From assembly GCA_012295275.1 (NCBI GenBank), contig CM022672.1, positions 5,612,443 through 5,676,442 of the forward strand: 64,000 nucleotides of DNA. Reading direction: 5' to 3'. Positions 51,270 through 63,221 of this stretch are shown in pieces; position 1 is the first letter of the stretch, and every line of letters begins with the position of its first letter. A program made the translations under genes and the position numbers. Below the pieces are notes generated by a model. That model was not told where the DNA came from. It saw nothing but the letters and a program-made list of their open reading frames with translations, and made no database searches. The DNA is from Chrysomallon squamiferum (lineage: Eukaryota > Mollusca > Gastropoda > Neomphalida > Peltospiridae).

Positions 51270-52716
51270 ATAACTCGTAACGGAACAAATTACGTCACGG
51301 ATAAAAAGCCTCGAGAAATTTCGCCGATTTAAACATTAATGGATACAAACAACACCTAAATGTTCTTTTCTGCTGGGTTCTGACAGAGGAAACATTGACA
51401 ATTACAAAAATTAATACATTAATCGTTTACCGAATTATAATTTCAGTTTATTATGCATTCGCACAAAAATAATCCAGTTTTTGAAAAAGTAGTTACGAAA
51501 AGCGGGCGACCTCATTGTTTGGTAGTATGAATAACCATCCTTATCTTTAGCAGTTTAAATCATTAAAAACTTGCTTTCGAAATCCAAGATGGTAGCGTAG
51601 AACACCGATCAGTGTTTACAAACTTTTAAATACGTACACCTTCGTAATGCAATCAATACTGCATGGATTATTGAAAATAATTTGGGGAAATATCTCATTT
51701 AATCAATGCCTCGTATACATAGATGTCTGTAATTGGATAGAAATTGCTGCAAAGTTCGAAACCTTTTCTTTGGGGGGGGGGGTAGCTTTGACATCATGCC
51801 ATCTCGTACACGTTTCGTACTCTATATTTTTTTCAGGTATTATGACGATTTCGAAAAAAAAAAAAAAGAAATATAATAATAATAAATTTCACAGATACTG
51901 GCGCGTGAATATGAACATGACTATTCTCATTAGGTACCATAATGTGGACACGTTAATCTGTACGTAATTGTAAAACGATACTGGAAACCATTATAATTCT
52001 TTTTCTTATATTTATTTCCATTTTCAATGCATTTTATTTGAATGATTGCCTTGCTATATTCATTATTTTAACTCTTTTTCATTGAAACAAAAAAGCATTC
52101 AACTTCTAAAACATGTACTATTATGTATGCAAACAATGTGTTTTCTATTTTTATTTTTTAAACCATCATTGGTTAATGCTACTGTTGAGTTTAAGATTTT
52201 TTTCTCTAGGCAGTCTATAAAAAATTACTGTCTGGTTAATTATGAAGCCAAATCATGTTATTATCCTGAAATCATCATTTATCTATACAAGTATTATATG
52301 AATTTCGTTTCTTTAATAAAATATAAAAACACCACGCAGACAACAAATTTCTTGTAGTGTTTAACTTTACGTAACGAATTTATTATTGTAATTGTAATTA
52401 TCTATCGTAATAATTAAATAACAAACAGCAAACGGCATTTAGAAAAACAGATTACCTACACCTTAAATTAATATTAATAAGAAGGAAACCAATTTACTAA
52501 AAATGAATAGACTCGGTGTAAATCGAAACAAATTCCACCACAACTTAACACTTCATCAACACCCTCTTTCGTCTGCTGTCAGTTGCCGTCTGCTATCTGC
52601 TTTCGCGTTTTTTAATGGACCAATCAAAATGCTTTATGACTGATTAAGCCGTGTGTAGACCGCGGCCCTGTATTTAGTCATAAACTTTCATCTTTAGCAG
52701 ATTTGTGCAAACATTT

Positions 52717-52766
<50 letters not shown>

Positions 52767-53780
52767 ATCTGAAATCCTAAATGATTTCAAAATCCTCCCC
52801 ACAATGAAATGCAGTAGATATGAAATTTGCTATTATATATATATATACATATATATAAACAAAAAAGCTTACATAAAACATCATAACTTTACAGTAATTC
52901 TCTACAAAACGTCTTTCATTCATTCGTTCATTCAATCACTCATTTCTTTACTTATTTATTTATTGTAATTATTATAATTATTATCATCTTCACCATTGTG
53001 TATTATTCAGATAATTATCAAAACAACTCAGTACTTTGTTTTAGATGTACACTAATTATAACTATCTGAAACATAAACTAGTTTTAATACCTTATCATTC
53101 AGATCAGCTATAGAGATTGTTCATTTCGAGTCATTCGCCATTTTATATTGTAAATAGTTAACTATACATATTTTGTCAAATTTGCAGATTTAAAATTAAA
53201 AACTTGAATTGTCAATGACGGCATGCTAATTTTTTATTTCAATATTATGTTTTGGTAATTTGCGCATATAAGTATTTTTTTTAAATTATTATTTATTGAC
53301 AAATTACTCATGGATCAAATCTGCGAGTGACCTCTCCTGTACTTTAGAATTACATTTGTGTTGGTGGGTTAAGACTCATTACATCTTAAGCTTATCGATA
53401 TTAACGAGATGTATCACATTTAAGCATAATTTTGAAGAAAGAAAAAAAGAAGTAAAAACGTAATATTGATAATAATCTACTGACCTCTTTCCACATATTT
53501 GTGTATCGCCCTTTATAAAGCTAGTTCTACCTTATAGTGAGTCAAATTCATCATTTCCAGATTAAAAACAGCAAACTGCTAGTCAAAATATTTTAAATCA
53601 CGTTAAATCAAAGTTTATTTCGTGGTACGGTTTACTGACTGCTATTTTATTCCGGTGAGCATAGCTAGAGATAACATCTCATCAACACACACGATATTCT
53701 TATTCCACATATAACATGTATTGGCGGCTACAAGCATTTGATTATATATATATAATGAACTGTCTTATTTCGATATGGTG
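51270..53780. other. Non-coding DNA upstream of NCAPG
   Basis: AT-rich with a (GA)n microsatellite at about 52719-52763 and a TA repeat near 52833-52858. A less AT-rich segment near 52560-52680 contains CCAAT (about 52621) and GACCGCGGCC. It could be a regulatory patch, but no exon follows that I can support. Confidence 0.5.
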
Positions 53781-53782
53781 TG

Positions 53783-54182
53783 TTAGCGAGATAAATTTCT
53801 CAATGATTTATGCTGGGTAACCGAGTCTCTTAATTTCACCAACAAAAATCTTAACACCGAGATTACATCAGTCATAACGTGAGGGCCGAAGACAAGGGCA
53901 AGTGTGCATACACCGACGTAGCCAATAGACTGAGCTGAGATCCTGTCGTCTTTGACACTGATCTTCTTTCTTTTCTGCTGTGAAAGACTGGTCGGGTTGA
54001 GTGTAAGCTTCTTAACATTTTGTTGCATCTCCGTCATCGCGGCATCATTCATAGGTCGTCTGCAACGACAAGAGAACCCAGTATTTCCACGATCAACTTG
54101 GGAACTGTACTCATTGATAGCAACGTGATGATCAGTCAAGAGGTCTTGCTCTACGCGAGCGTCGTTTGAGACATCATTTATA
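53783..54182 (-). CDS. Candidate terminal exon of an unknown single-pass membrane protein
   Basis: A minus-strand frame is open from about 54182 to a stop at 53783-53785. Read from the internal acceptor TTCTCTTGTCGTTGCAG (exon would start at 54059) it gives about 91 residues. These begin RPMNDAAMTEMQQ, pass through a K/R-rich patch (QQKRKKISVKDDR) and continue into a hydrophobic span (SIGYVGVCTLALVFG ...) followed by a short Arg/Lys tail. That order (polar, basic stop, membrane segment) looks like protein and not random sequence. The longest frame has no early ATG, so it is probably an internal or last exon. A copy of the NCAPG promoter and donor lies directly upstream. Function unknown. Confidence 0.35.
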
Positions 54183-54186
54183 ATAT

Positions 54187-54492
54187 ATTTAGGACTATAT
54201 ACTTTACCTTTTCAATTTATTTTTCATATAAAATTCAAAGCTGAAATTGTACTTGAATATAAATTTAAAATTCTGTCTTTATATTCAACACTTCTCGTGA
54301 GAACTTCCGTTTTTTTAATGTACATTCCTTTAGCGTATTTAGTTGGTTTTTTTGGTTTGTTTTTTTGTTGAAGTTTTTATTTTTATTTTATTTTTTTATA
54401 CGTTGTAAAGACAGTGGAATTTGTTTGATTGCGGAATGGGTCTTAATCTTTGTTTTTGTTTTTTTAGTCAGTAACACGTTCATTTTTCATTT
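54187..54492 (-). repeat. Diverged duplicate of the NCAPG promoter / 5' UTR exon segment
   Basis: Aligns along its length with 50939-51265. Shared blocks include TTATTTTTCATAT, CTGAAATTGTACT, ATAAATTTAAAA, CAACACTTC, AACTTCCGT, ATTCCTTT, ACGTTGTAAAGACAG and ACGTTCATTTTTC, in the same order and orientation. The copy has gained two short insertions (about 54370-54398 and 54420-54434). Its splice donor (AAAG|GTAAAG on the minus strand, near 54208) and one ETS box (54303-54310) are kept, and the other ETS box is lost (ACTTCTCG). Confidence 0.8.
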
Positions 54493-54524
54493 TAAATATT
54501 TTAAATATATTTGAAATATATTTT

Positions 54525-54526
54525 CA

Positions 54527-54568
<42 letters not shown>

Positions 54569-55145
54569 GTTATTGTTTAAACTTTTTTTTTAGGCAGTGG
54601 ATCAGTTTAACAAAAAATATTAACAGATGCATGAAAAACATTTAAATTTCAAAATTATAATTTTATTGACGTCAGATATATATCATAATCTAACATGATA
54701 TATTTTCAGCTGCATAAAAACAAACAAAAACTATAAAACTGGAATAAGAATGACTACAATGAACTGCATTTTAGTCAATTATGCCATCTTATGTAAAATG
54801 AGGAAAAAATGAAGAGTAAATGTTTATATTTTTGCATAGACAAATATAATGTTATTTATTAAAGAGTTACACTGATTCATTTAAAATTTTCTAAATAACA
54901 ACTAAATAAAAATAGAAATAATTTAAATAAATAATAATATAAATAGTAACTATATAAAGAACAAAAATTGTAAGAGAATTAATACAGTACATATGTAAAA
55001 AAAAACAAAAAGATAAATGAAACATCTGAATTTTTCAACGCAAAAAAAAAAAAAAAAAAAGAGAAGAAACATTATTTACAAAAATAACAAATACTTTGTA
55101 AAAAATTAATTTAGTATTTTATCAAGAGATTATATATTTCTTTTA

Positions 55146-55176
<31 letters not shown>

Positions 55177-56600
55177 CAACAAATTAATTATAATAATAAA
55201 AATAAATAAAATAAACTAACAAAAACCCCAAACAACAACAACCAGAATGGAATTTTGTATTATAAATCTCTTTAGAACAGTGTTAGATCTCCAATAATGG
55301 CAGTTTTCTGATCATGGTCTCAAATGACAATATGTTTTTCACAAGATGGTATATTTCAAACAGTGATGTGTTTAAAACACAATGGTATTTTCTTCTGACA
55401 ACTACTTTTTCAAACAGAGGTTTTATCAACTAATCTGCAAGTTTAACATTTAAGTTTTGTTAAATCTACTAACATTTTGCATAAAAGAACCCACTTAACT
55501 ATAAACACACATACACAACTCATGACAATGATTAAAAATAAGAAAACAATGTTTTATACAAAATCATGAAATGTAGAAATGAAGAGTATTTTGGGCTTTT
55601 TTTTTTCTCTTTGAATGAAAACCAATGACTGAATATACCATATAAAGAATTTACAAATACTGAATTTTAAAATTATTTTACATGAAATGTTTTTCTTTTT
55701 CATTCAGATTAACTCTAGATATGTATTATTTTATATAAAAACTGTCTTGCTGATCTTGGTATGTATTTCTAGCTATTCATTTCTGCCTTGTGTTTATGAA
55801 CAAATGGCCTAAACATAATATTTAGTGTATCTCAACCTTTAGACCCTGATTGGCCTCTGTAGCAGCCAAACAACATACTGTTTGCTAAAAAGATAAAGGC
55901 ATTCCATTTATTTTAACCAGTCACTGTTTTACAAACTGGATCAACTCATGCAAAATAGAGTATTCTGCCAGTTTGAAGACATGATTCTGCTGTTATTATA
56001 ACCAGTTTTTGCAAATAACAAAGTATGACAATAAAATCAAAATATAAGCATATTGTGAATACCATCATTTTGCTTTTCATACTGTTGTGACATAATTTTA
56101 AACAATTTCATGGCCTGATCTGCTGTTTGAAATGTAAGATTAAGAAAATGTCTTAGGTTATTGCCCTCACACAAAAATAATAAAAACAAAAAACAATAAT
56201 AAAAATTTGTATTTGTAAGTAGAAAAAAAAAATTGTTAGCCATTATTAATTTTTTCATGTACTACTATTAATTGCCTGCTTATTAATCAAACTCACTGTC
56301 ATCACCAAAAATGTCTTCTTTTTAATGCATTTTTAATGCACTGAAATTAAAACACATGAACATAACAAACAATACATATCTAATTACATACTGGTAGAAG
56401 AATAAAAAATGAAAGCTTTTTTTTTTTTTGTGGTGTTTTTAAGGTGTTTTATTTTTTATTGCTATCATGGTATTTGAAAAATTAATTTTTGGAGGTCATA
56501 ATTGAAAATACATATTTATCAATTTCTATAAAATGATGTTACTAATTCAGTTGAAATGTATAAAGTACTAAGTCTATATATTTTTTTAACAATAGTTTTA
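54525..56600. other. AT-rich intergenic DNA between DCAF10 and the duplicated promoter
   Basis: (TTA)n at about 54529-54568, and A-tracts near 55041-55059 and 55149-55175. No exon-like segment recognised. The minus-strand frame 56037-56258 has no support. Confidence 0.6.
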
Positions 56601-56637
56601 ATTTAATTTTTGCTTTATTTTTATATTTATTTATTTA

Positions 56638-56643
56638 TTTATT
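56638..56643 (-). terminator. Poly(A) signal of DCAF10
   Basis: AATAAA on the minus strand within a short (AAAT)n run, about 215 bases beyond the DCAF10 stop. More AATAAA copies follow down to about 56614. Confidence 0.5.
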
Positions 56644-56856
56644 AAGGCCATTTGTTCATGTCGCCAAAGATACACTTTAATAACAGAACTGTGAATGTGA
56701 AAATGATTTTTTTTTTTAATATGAACCTCATGACAGAGTTGTAAAAAACAAATGGGAAAAAAAAAAGTAAATAAAAATTAAAAAAAAGAAAGAATTTAAA
56801 ATAGTTTTTGATTAAAATAATCAGACCCTGCTAAAACCTTTAAAAACCAGTTAATC

Positions 56857-59800
56857 TCACAACCGAGGTTGGTTGAATGCAATCTTCCCACTCAGGCAGC
56901 CAGATACATACAAACAGTGCACCGGTGAGAACTTCGTCGTCACTACAACATCGCTGTGTGAAATAGTGCTGCAGAGTTCATACAGCCGTACCGCTGATGT
57001 CGGAACGTTATCACAGAGTTCTCTGCACTTGGGGTCGAAGGCCAGCAACCTGACTCCATTACCGAATGGAGAACAAATCAGTCTTCCGTCAGAACTGAAA
57101 CAAAGTTCTTTGATGAAACCGCGGCCAACGTTGGGTTCCTCGGCGAATGCCAACAACCGTGGTTTGTTCTGACAAACTTTTTTGTTTTTCCTCCGTGCTG
57201 GACGTCTTCTTAACAGTGAGTTTTTGAAGATGGTTTGAAATGGAATGAGGGTGATATTATTATGAAGGTGAAACGATTCTCCAGTTCGTTCCGTTCTGGT
57301 TGCATCGATGGCGACGGTATCCGAACTAGCTGTGTTGAGGGTGGGTGAAGTTGTAGTCCCGCGGCGAAAATGAATCAAGTCATAACTTCCAAATCCATTG
57401 ACAGTTATCAAAGGGAATTCATCACTGGATTGTGAATCGCTGTCACTGTCATCGTCCTCCTCCTGCTCATCTTCATCATTATGTTCATCATCTTCATTCT
57501 GTGTCACCTGAGTTGGTTTATTAATGGACTGTCCCAGGTTTTCGTAGGATTTTACGAAAAGGTCTACAGAGGGTTCATCTGACTGACGAGGGGGAGAGCT
57601 GCTCTCGAGAATGCTGCCTGAAGAGGAACAACTGGCCACTGCCGAGTCTTTGTCAGAAACAGTTTCTGATTCTTCCTTGTCTCGTTTTGGCAAAGTCTGA
57701 ATGTCATGAACACATGTCCACTAGAAATACACAAATTAATTTGAATGAATAAAAAGAAGCAAACAAACAAGTAGTTAAGTAAGTAAATAGATAAATAAAG
57801 TAACTAACCAATTATGTAAACTGTCGTGCGTGTGTGGGAAGGAGAGAGACAGAGAAGATATAAGTCATTATATTTTGTAATCTTGAAAAAAAAGTGATTT
57901 ACTTTACAATGTATATTCAACATTTAATGAAAAAAAAGTATACCTCAGATTTCTCTTTTGCATTAGTATTTCTGGACACTGCGCACCAACCTTGTGGATG
58001 TATCTGAAAAGTAAAAAGAAAGTATTACATAATATACTAGTTAAAACAAATAGTTCAGTTTGTTTTCAAATAGGATTACTGTTTTGTATAAATTTCTAAT
58101 GCCTTATAAAACTGAGAAGATATACATTACATATAATGATAAAGTTCTTTTCATAAAAATCAGTAGAGATTTGAAATTTCAAAATAATAAATTTTTTTTT
58201 AGAAAATTAAAAGATACATATCTATACTTACAACTAATTTCACCAAATTATAAAACATAAACCTTTAATGTTTTTCACCAAATCAAATTAAAATTCTTTT
58301 ATAAAATCATAAAATGTATAAACCAATGAGAAAATATTTTCAACAAAATTAAAAGTATATATAAACCTATAAAACTAAACAACAAAGTACTTTTAAAATT
58401 TAAAGAAATATAAACCAATGAAAAAGTTATTTGTCAAAAATTTAAAACTTAAAAACCTGCAGAGATGAAATGACTTCTGCTTGGTTCTCCTGCGGGAAGT
58501 CACTAATAAACTCGACTCTGTTTCGAGTTCTCTCAAACACGTGATTGTACTCTATCAACATCGAGTTGTCCAGCTGGCTTATCTGCATCTGACGGTACAA
58601 GGTGGGTTTGAACCCACTCAGGTCCTCGGCTAGGGTGTTAAGGTCAAGGTTGTGAATAATAATGAGGTATCCCACTGCTGTTGAGATGACAAGCTGGGAA
58701 TTGTCTGGAGTTAGTTTTGACCGCATCAAAGCACCAGTGTGAAATACTTTGTTAGGTGTGTGCTCCTCATTTGTGTAACTAAAAATGTGGAAAAAAAAAA
58801 AAAAAAAATTATATAATAGAAATTAAAAGTTTAAAAGAAATGTAAATAAAAACAATATGATGAATGTAAAATAACGCAAGATAAAACTTAAAAAAAGGGG
58901 AATTTGGGGATTTGAAAATGAAAGGAGAGGTGATACATATTAAATGAAAGCCCAAACAATAACTTCTCTTCTAACTCAGTGTTATCACTGACACTAATCA
59001 AGTGATTTAATATACCTGTTTATGTCCCAGGTGAAAATGCTTCCATCAAACCCAGAAGTGACGAGAAGTCCTAGACTGCTGGCATATTCAATATTTTTCA
59101 CCCAGTTAGAATGTCCAAGAAATGTTCGTATCTTCTGTTTGAGGTATCGGGCATCCCATAATGCCACAGTGGTGTCATCGGAACATGTAGCAAAAACACG
59201 AGTGTCAAGAAATCTGAAACAAAAATCAGTTCTCATTTCCTAATAATCAAAATTATTTGCAGAATGTATTGGGTTGAGGAATAAGTCACAGCAGTTAAAT
59301 TAAATTTAATCATTACATAGAAGAAATCTTAAGCTTAATTGATAACAAGATGTAATTTGATCAATAATGTATTCTCAGTTGTTATTTACCACTTCTTCCC
59401 AACGGTCAACAAGTTTTTCAATGCCTCTGCAATAAATCTGAATCAATTATGAACTGCAGTGACCTATTCCTCAACCCAGTATTTAAAATACTTCTTTGTA
59501 TCGCCATTGGGGAATTCACTTTAAGGTATTTGTTAGAGCCATTACACATACCTTTAAGTTTCATGTTTCCAGAATTAGTAACTGAATATATAAACGTGTC
59601 ACTATTTAGTGTGATGTTGGAGATTACATACCGTACACAGTTAACACAATCATCATGAGCTTCATCTTTTGAATCAATCAGTTTTCCATTGAATGGATCA
59701 AACATGAGAATGCTTTGTTTTTCACAAGCAGCAACCAGAAGAGAACTGAAAGAAAACCCAACAATAATAGTTAATTAAAAAAAAAGAATATAAAATTTAA

Positions 59801-60457
59801 AAAAAAAAGAAAACAAAACAAAGATTTGTTCTGCATAAGCAGTTAGTATCTTCACAATAAATTTCTGCAAAGGACACTGTAGAAAAACAAGAAAATCTAT
59901 AGGACACCAATCTTTAATAGGCCGCATGAGAATAAATGAGAGAATATTTAATAGAACTGATTTCAGCATTTGTGGAAAAAGAAAAAAGTAATAATGATGA
60001 TGATGATTAAATAAATAAATAAATAATCACAATTTTTGTTACAAAGAAGTATTAATAAAATATATTAAATTCTCCGAGTTTGTGTTTTTAGAAAATATAG
60101 CAAAATAACATTAAGAAAGCTTCCAAAAAAAACCCACCATAAAATTATTAATAATGCTAAATAAACTATGTCCCTTACATATATTATTGTATTTTGTCAA
60201 TTTTTTTATTTATTTATAATCTCAGGTAAGTTCTTACAAACCAGGAATAAATGTACAAACCCATCTGTAGAATAATCAAAATTGAATATTCCTCCATGAT
60301 GTGAATGACTCGTTGTTTTGTTTGGTTCAAATGTGTTGACAACTTGAAGAGACTGATAGAGTTGATTGTAAATGGATGTATTATCATCATAACTTGCTCT
60401 GCTGCCAATTTCCCTCTTCCGTAACCATCGCCATGGAACAAAGTCACATGACCCCAT
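56857..60457 (-). CDS. DCAF10: DDB1- and CUL4-associated factor 10 (WD40), 6 coding exons, 584 aa
   Basis: Substrate receptor of the CUL4-DDB1 E3 ubiquitin ligase, by homology. Coding exons in transcript order: 60457-60261, 59745-59632, 59213-59016, 58778-58457, 58003-57944, 57720-56857. All junctions are GT-AG, phases agree and the total is 585 codons. The ATG is preceded in frame by TGA two codons upstream and by an acceptor (CTTTTTTGTTAG, ending 60468). Recognisable parts are an N-terminal PWRWLRKRE helix, then WD repeats with HHGGIFNFDYSTDG, FATCSDDTTVALWD, HSNWVKNIEY and LLVTSGFDGS, an acidic low-complexity linker (exon 6), and the C-terminal block EEPNVGRGFIKELCFSSDGR ... VVTTKFSPVHC ... 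SGCLSGK. These are collinear with vertebrate DCAF10 (about 559 aa). The N-terminus lacks the long Pro/Gly-rich leader of the mammalian protein. Confidence 0.96.
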
Positions 60458-60460
60458 AGC

Positions 60461-61000
60461 TCAAGTGCTAACAAAAAAGGAAAACTATTATTATTTATTA
60501 ATTTACCAATTTTTATTTGGTAACTTTGTTTTACCTGTATCTCCTGTTTACAAATAATAATTTGCTGATAAAGATTAATATAGATAGATAGATATTTAAA
60601 AAAATAATACTTTGGAGAATGTTATAATAGTGGCCTCTTAGAGTTAGCATTATGTAGTTCTGTGAAAGAATGTGTGTTATTGATTTTCATCGAAATAAGA
60701 TGACATTACGTATTTAGTTAAGAATTACATTTATTTTTCATTCATACAGAAAGGATTAAAAAAAAACCCCAAATACTTGGGCAATAATTGGAATAATAAT
60801 AACAAAAATTGTTGATGCACACGCTGAAGATTTAATCCAAATAAAAAGTCTGAGACCAGTTTAAACAACTCTATATTATGATTATCAGATTACATATAAT
60901 CGTAAACAAGACTGTTCCGATGTTAATTTCCGGTTTAGAGCTACTGAAATATATCACTACAAATAAAAATTATGTCACCATAACTGGATCATGACCACAT
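60461..61000 (-). promoter_or_regulatory. DCAF10 5' UTR exon and probable promoter
   Basis: On the minus strand a donor GATACAG|GTAAAA (exon ends near 60535) can splice to the acceptor that precedes the ATG exon (exon begins 60467). An ETS-like site (ATTTCCGGTT on plus, 60926-60935) lies upstream and could mark the core promoter. The start site itself is not visible. Confidence 0.35.
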
Positions 61001-61616
61001 CTACCAGTGGTATTTTGGCGATATTAAAATTTATATTGACTATTTTAATGTATATTTAATATTATTTTTAGTACTAGCATCTTATTCAAGGCTGTTTACC
61101 GGGATTTTTAAGCACTGTCTCTAAAGAAAACTACATACACAGAACCAGAAAAAGGTAATAAATTAATTGGTGTGTGGCTACCTGTACGGCTGTTTATAAT
61201 ACTACAAGCAGTAGGAGTACTAGACCCGTGTCACGTACGTGCTTGTTTATCCATCTTATTTTAACGTAATAAATATTTACCGTACACTTCGACTTTACAG
61301 AAAAATTACCGTTTAGGTTTATCACCAGTTGTTAATAATTTTATTCCATTTAATTCCTTCACATTATTTTTTATATATGGTTTTGTAAGATGATTAAAAT
61401 GACTTGTGTCTCTCAGAAAAAGTAACAAATATTAAATCTAAGACTAAGCAAGTAAAATAAACACAAAACATAGTTGTTTTACAGGGAGGAGAAGTACCCG
61501 AAGGGAAACAACTCCATTCGTATCTTTTGATGTTGCTGTCAGAATGAGTGGATACCTCGACGTAATTTAAATATTAAAAATGTATGTTTCAGTATGTTTC
61601 AATATTAACATGTAAT

Positions 61617-61667
61617 ACATAATATTTATTTGATTCTTGCTTTTTTACATTTGATTAAAATAAATAA

Positions 61668-61707
<40 letters not shown>

Positions 61708-61817
61708 ATTATTATTATTATTATTATTGTTGTTGTTTTTAATTTTAAAATAATTTAGAGGAATTTTCATAAATTTTTTACATAATATTTATTTGATTCT
61801 TCCTTTTTTACATTTGA

Positions 61818-61866
<49 letters not shown>

Positions 61867-61903
61867 TTAAAATTAAAAACTATAATAATAATAATAATAA
61901 TTA
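61617..61903. repeat. Composite direct and inverted repeat with two (TA)n runs
   Basis: A 41-base block occurs at 61617-61657 and again at 61780-61820 with one mismatch, each copy leading into (TA)n. In addition the segment TTATTATTGTT..TTTTTAATTTTAAAATAAT (about 61710-61755) is inverted at about 61861-61903. The layout suggests a partly duplicated foldback or MITE structure. Confidence 0.75.
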
Positions 61904-62205
61904 AATCAATTCCTTGAAGTATAGCATTTCCTTATTAAACTTAAAGAGTCACAGAGTTAAAAAACAAAACAAAACAAAAACAAAAAAACATTAAAAACAA
62001 ACAAACAAACAAAACAAATCTAATAAAAAAACAAGAACAACAAACAAAACAAAACAGGAGTTGTTTGTAAAACTTTTTATGATTAATATTTCCTTTACAT
62101 TTAAACACTGATACTAGCAACGTTAAAACATAAAAGCGAGCGCAAATGATCTGTGTAATTCTCGAAATACTGAAAATCGCTAAATGCAGATGCATGTTGA
62201 TATAC

Positions 62206-62207
62206 AT

Positions 62208-62298
<91 letters not shown>

Positions 62299-62299
62299 T
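62206..62299. repeat. (TTTA)n / (TTA)n microsatellite
   Basis: TTTA units followed by about 57 bases of pure TTA. The poly-Tyr open frame over it is an artefact. Confidence 0.97.
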
Positions 62300-62447
62300 A
62301 AGACCAACGGTTTTAAATTTTATCTTGAAAGGACAATCTCCGACATGTTTTTCGTTTTCAAACGGAACTAGAAACAAATGTAGACTGATAAAAACAAGCG
62401 GCATGAAAAATTACAAGTCGTTGTAGAGTTAATCGAATTTTTCTGTC

Positions 62448-62590
62448 ATGGCCACTGAAAGAACCAGACAACAGTGGTTGCTGTCGTACAGAGATAAAAG
62501 ATATCATAAAATGTGGAAGAAACCTGAAATGGTCGTCAGAAAGAGGTGGATTTTATACAGGGGTGGCCGGAAAAGCTGGTTTGACTGTAG
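62448..62590 (+). CDS. First coding exon of an unidentified gene (partial)
   Basis: An ATG in a good context (GTCATGG) opens a 47-codon frame that ends in a donor TGTAG|GTAAAA (junction after 62590, phase 2). The peptide starts MATERTRQQWLLSYRD, is Trp- and Lys/Arg-rich (KKPEMVVRKRWI, then GGRKSWFDC) and looks like real protein. I do not recognise the family. Reading across a nearby acceptor (TTTTTCCAG, ending 62787) gives an immediate stop, so the next exon must be elsewhere, probably beyond the window. The gene is divergent to DCAF10. Confidence 0.5.
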
Positions 62591-62799
62591 GTAAAATACC
62601 ACATGTAACTGGTATAAGGCCTACATATATGTGTTGCACATTTTTCAACTGCTGATAGTTATTCAACTTTTTTTTTTTCAAAACGATAAATGAAAGAAAC
62701 TAAGTCAAATGTAAAATGCTTCCTTTATTACTTTAATATAAAATGTTTCCACCTCATTTAGAGCAAGCTATTCTAATCTTTTTCCAGGCGCTAATTTGA

Positions 62800-63185
62800 A
62801 TGGTCGGCAAAGAAATACACACTAAAATAATATTATAACCATACGTATTGTTCTCATATGCGACTAAACATTTCGTAACGGTGAGAAAAAGAAAAAAAGG
62901 TGAATGAAGAAGGGTGTATAGTTATCGTAATGAAATATCTATCGATAACAACAGGAGGTGCCACCTACTACATCCTTGAACTGAGACTATTTTATTTCAT
63001 TAACAACAGTTCAAGGAAAGACGTATTTGTATCTGGCATCCATTACGTAGAGTTGTCTACCTTATATCGAATATTAAAAAGTGTAAGAAGAAACTGTAGA
63101 GGAAGAGCTTGAATTGCTTACTGTACTGAGCATACATACCAGTGGCGTTAAGTGACCAGTTAAACAACAACAACAACAACAAAAA

Positions 63186-63221
<36 letters not shown>

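Noticed and set aside
61488-61563. Short frame after an ACAG acceptor-like site (GGEVPEGKQLHSYLL...)
   Set aside because: It reaches a stop after about 20 codons and coincides with a GGGAAACAACTCC repeat-like motif.
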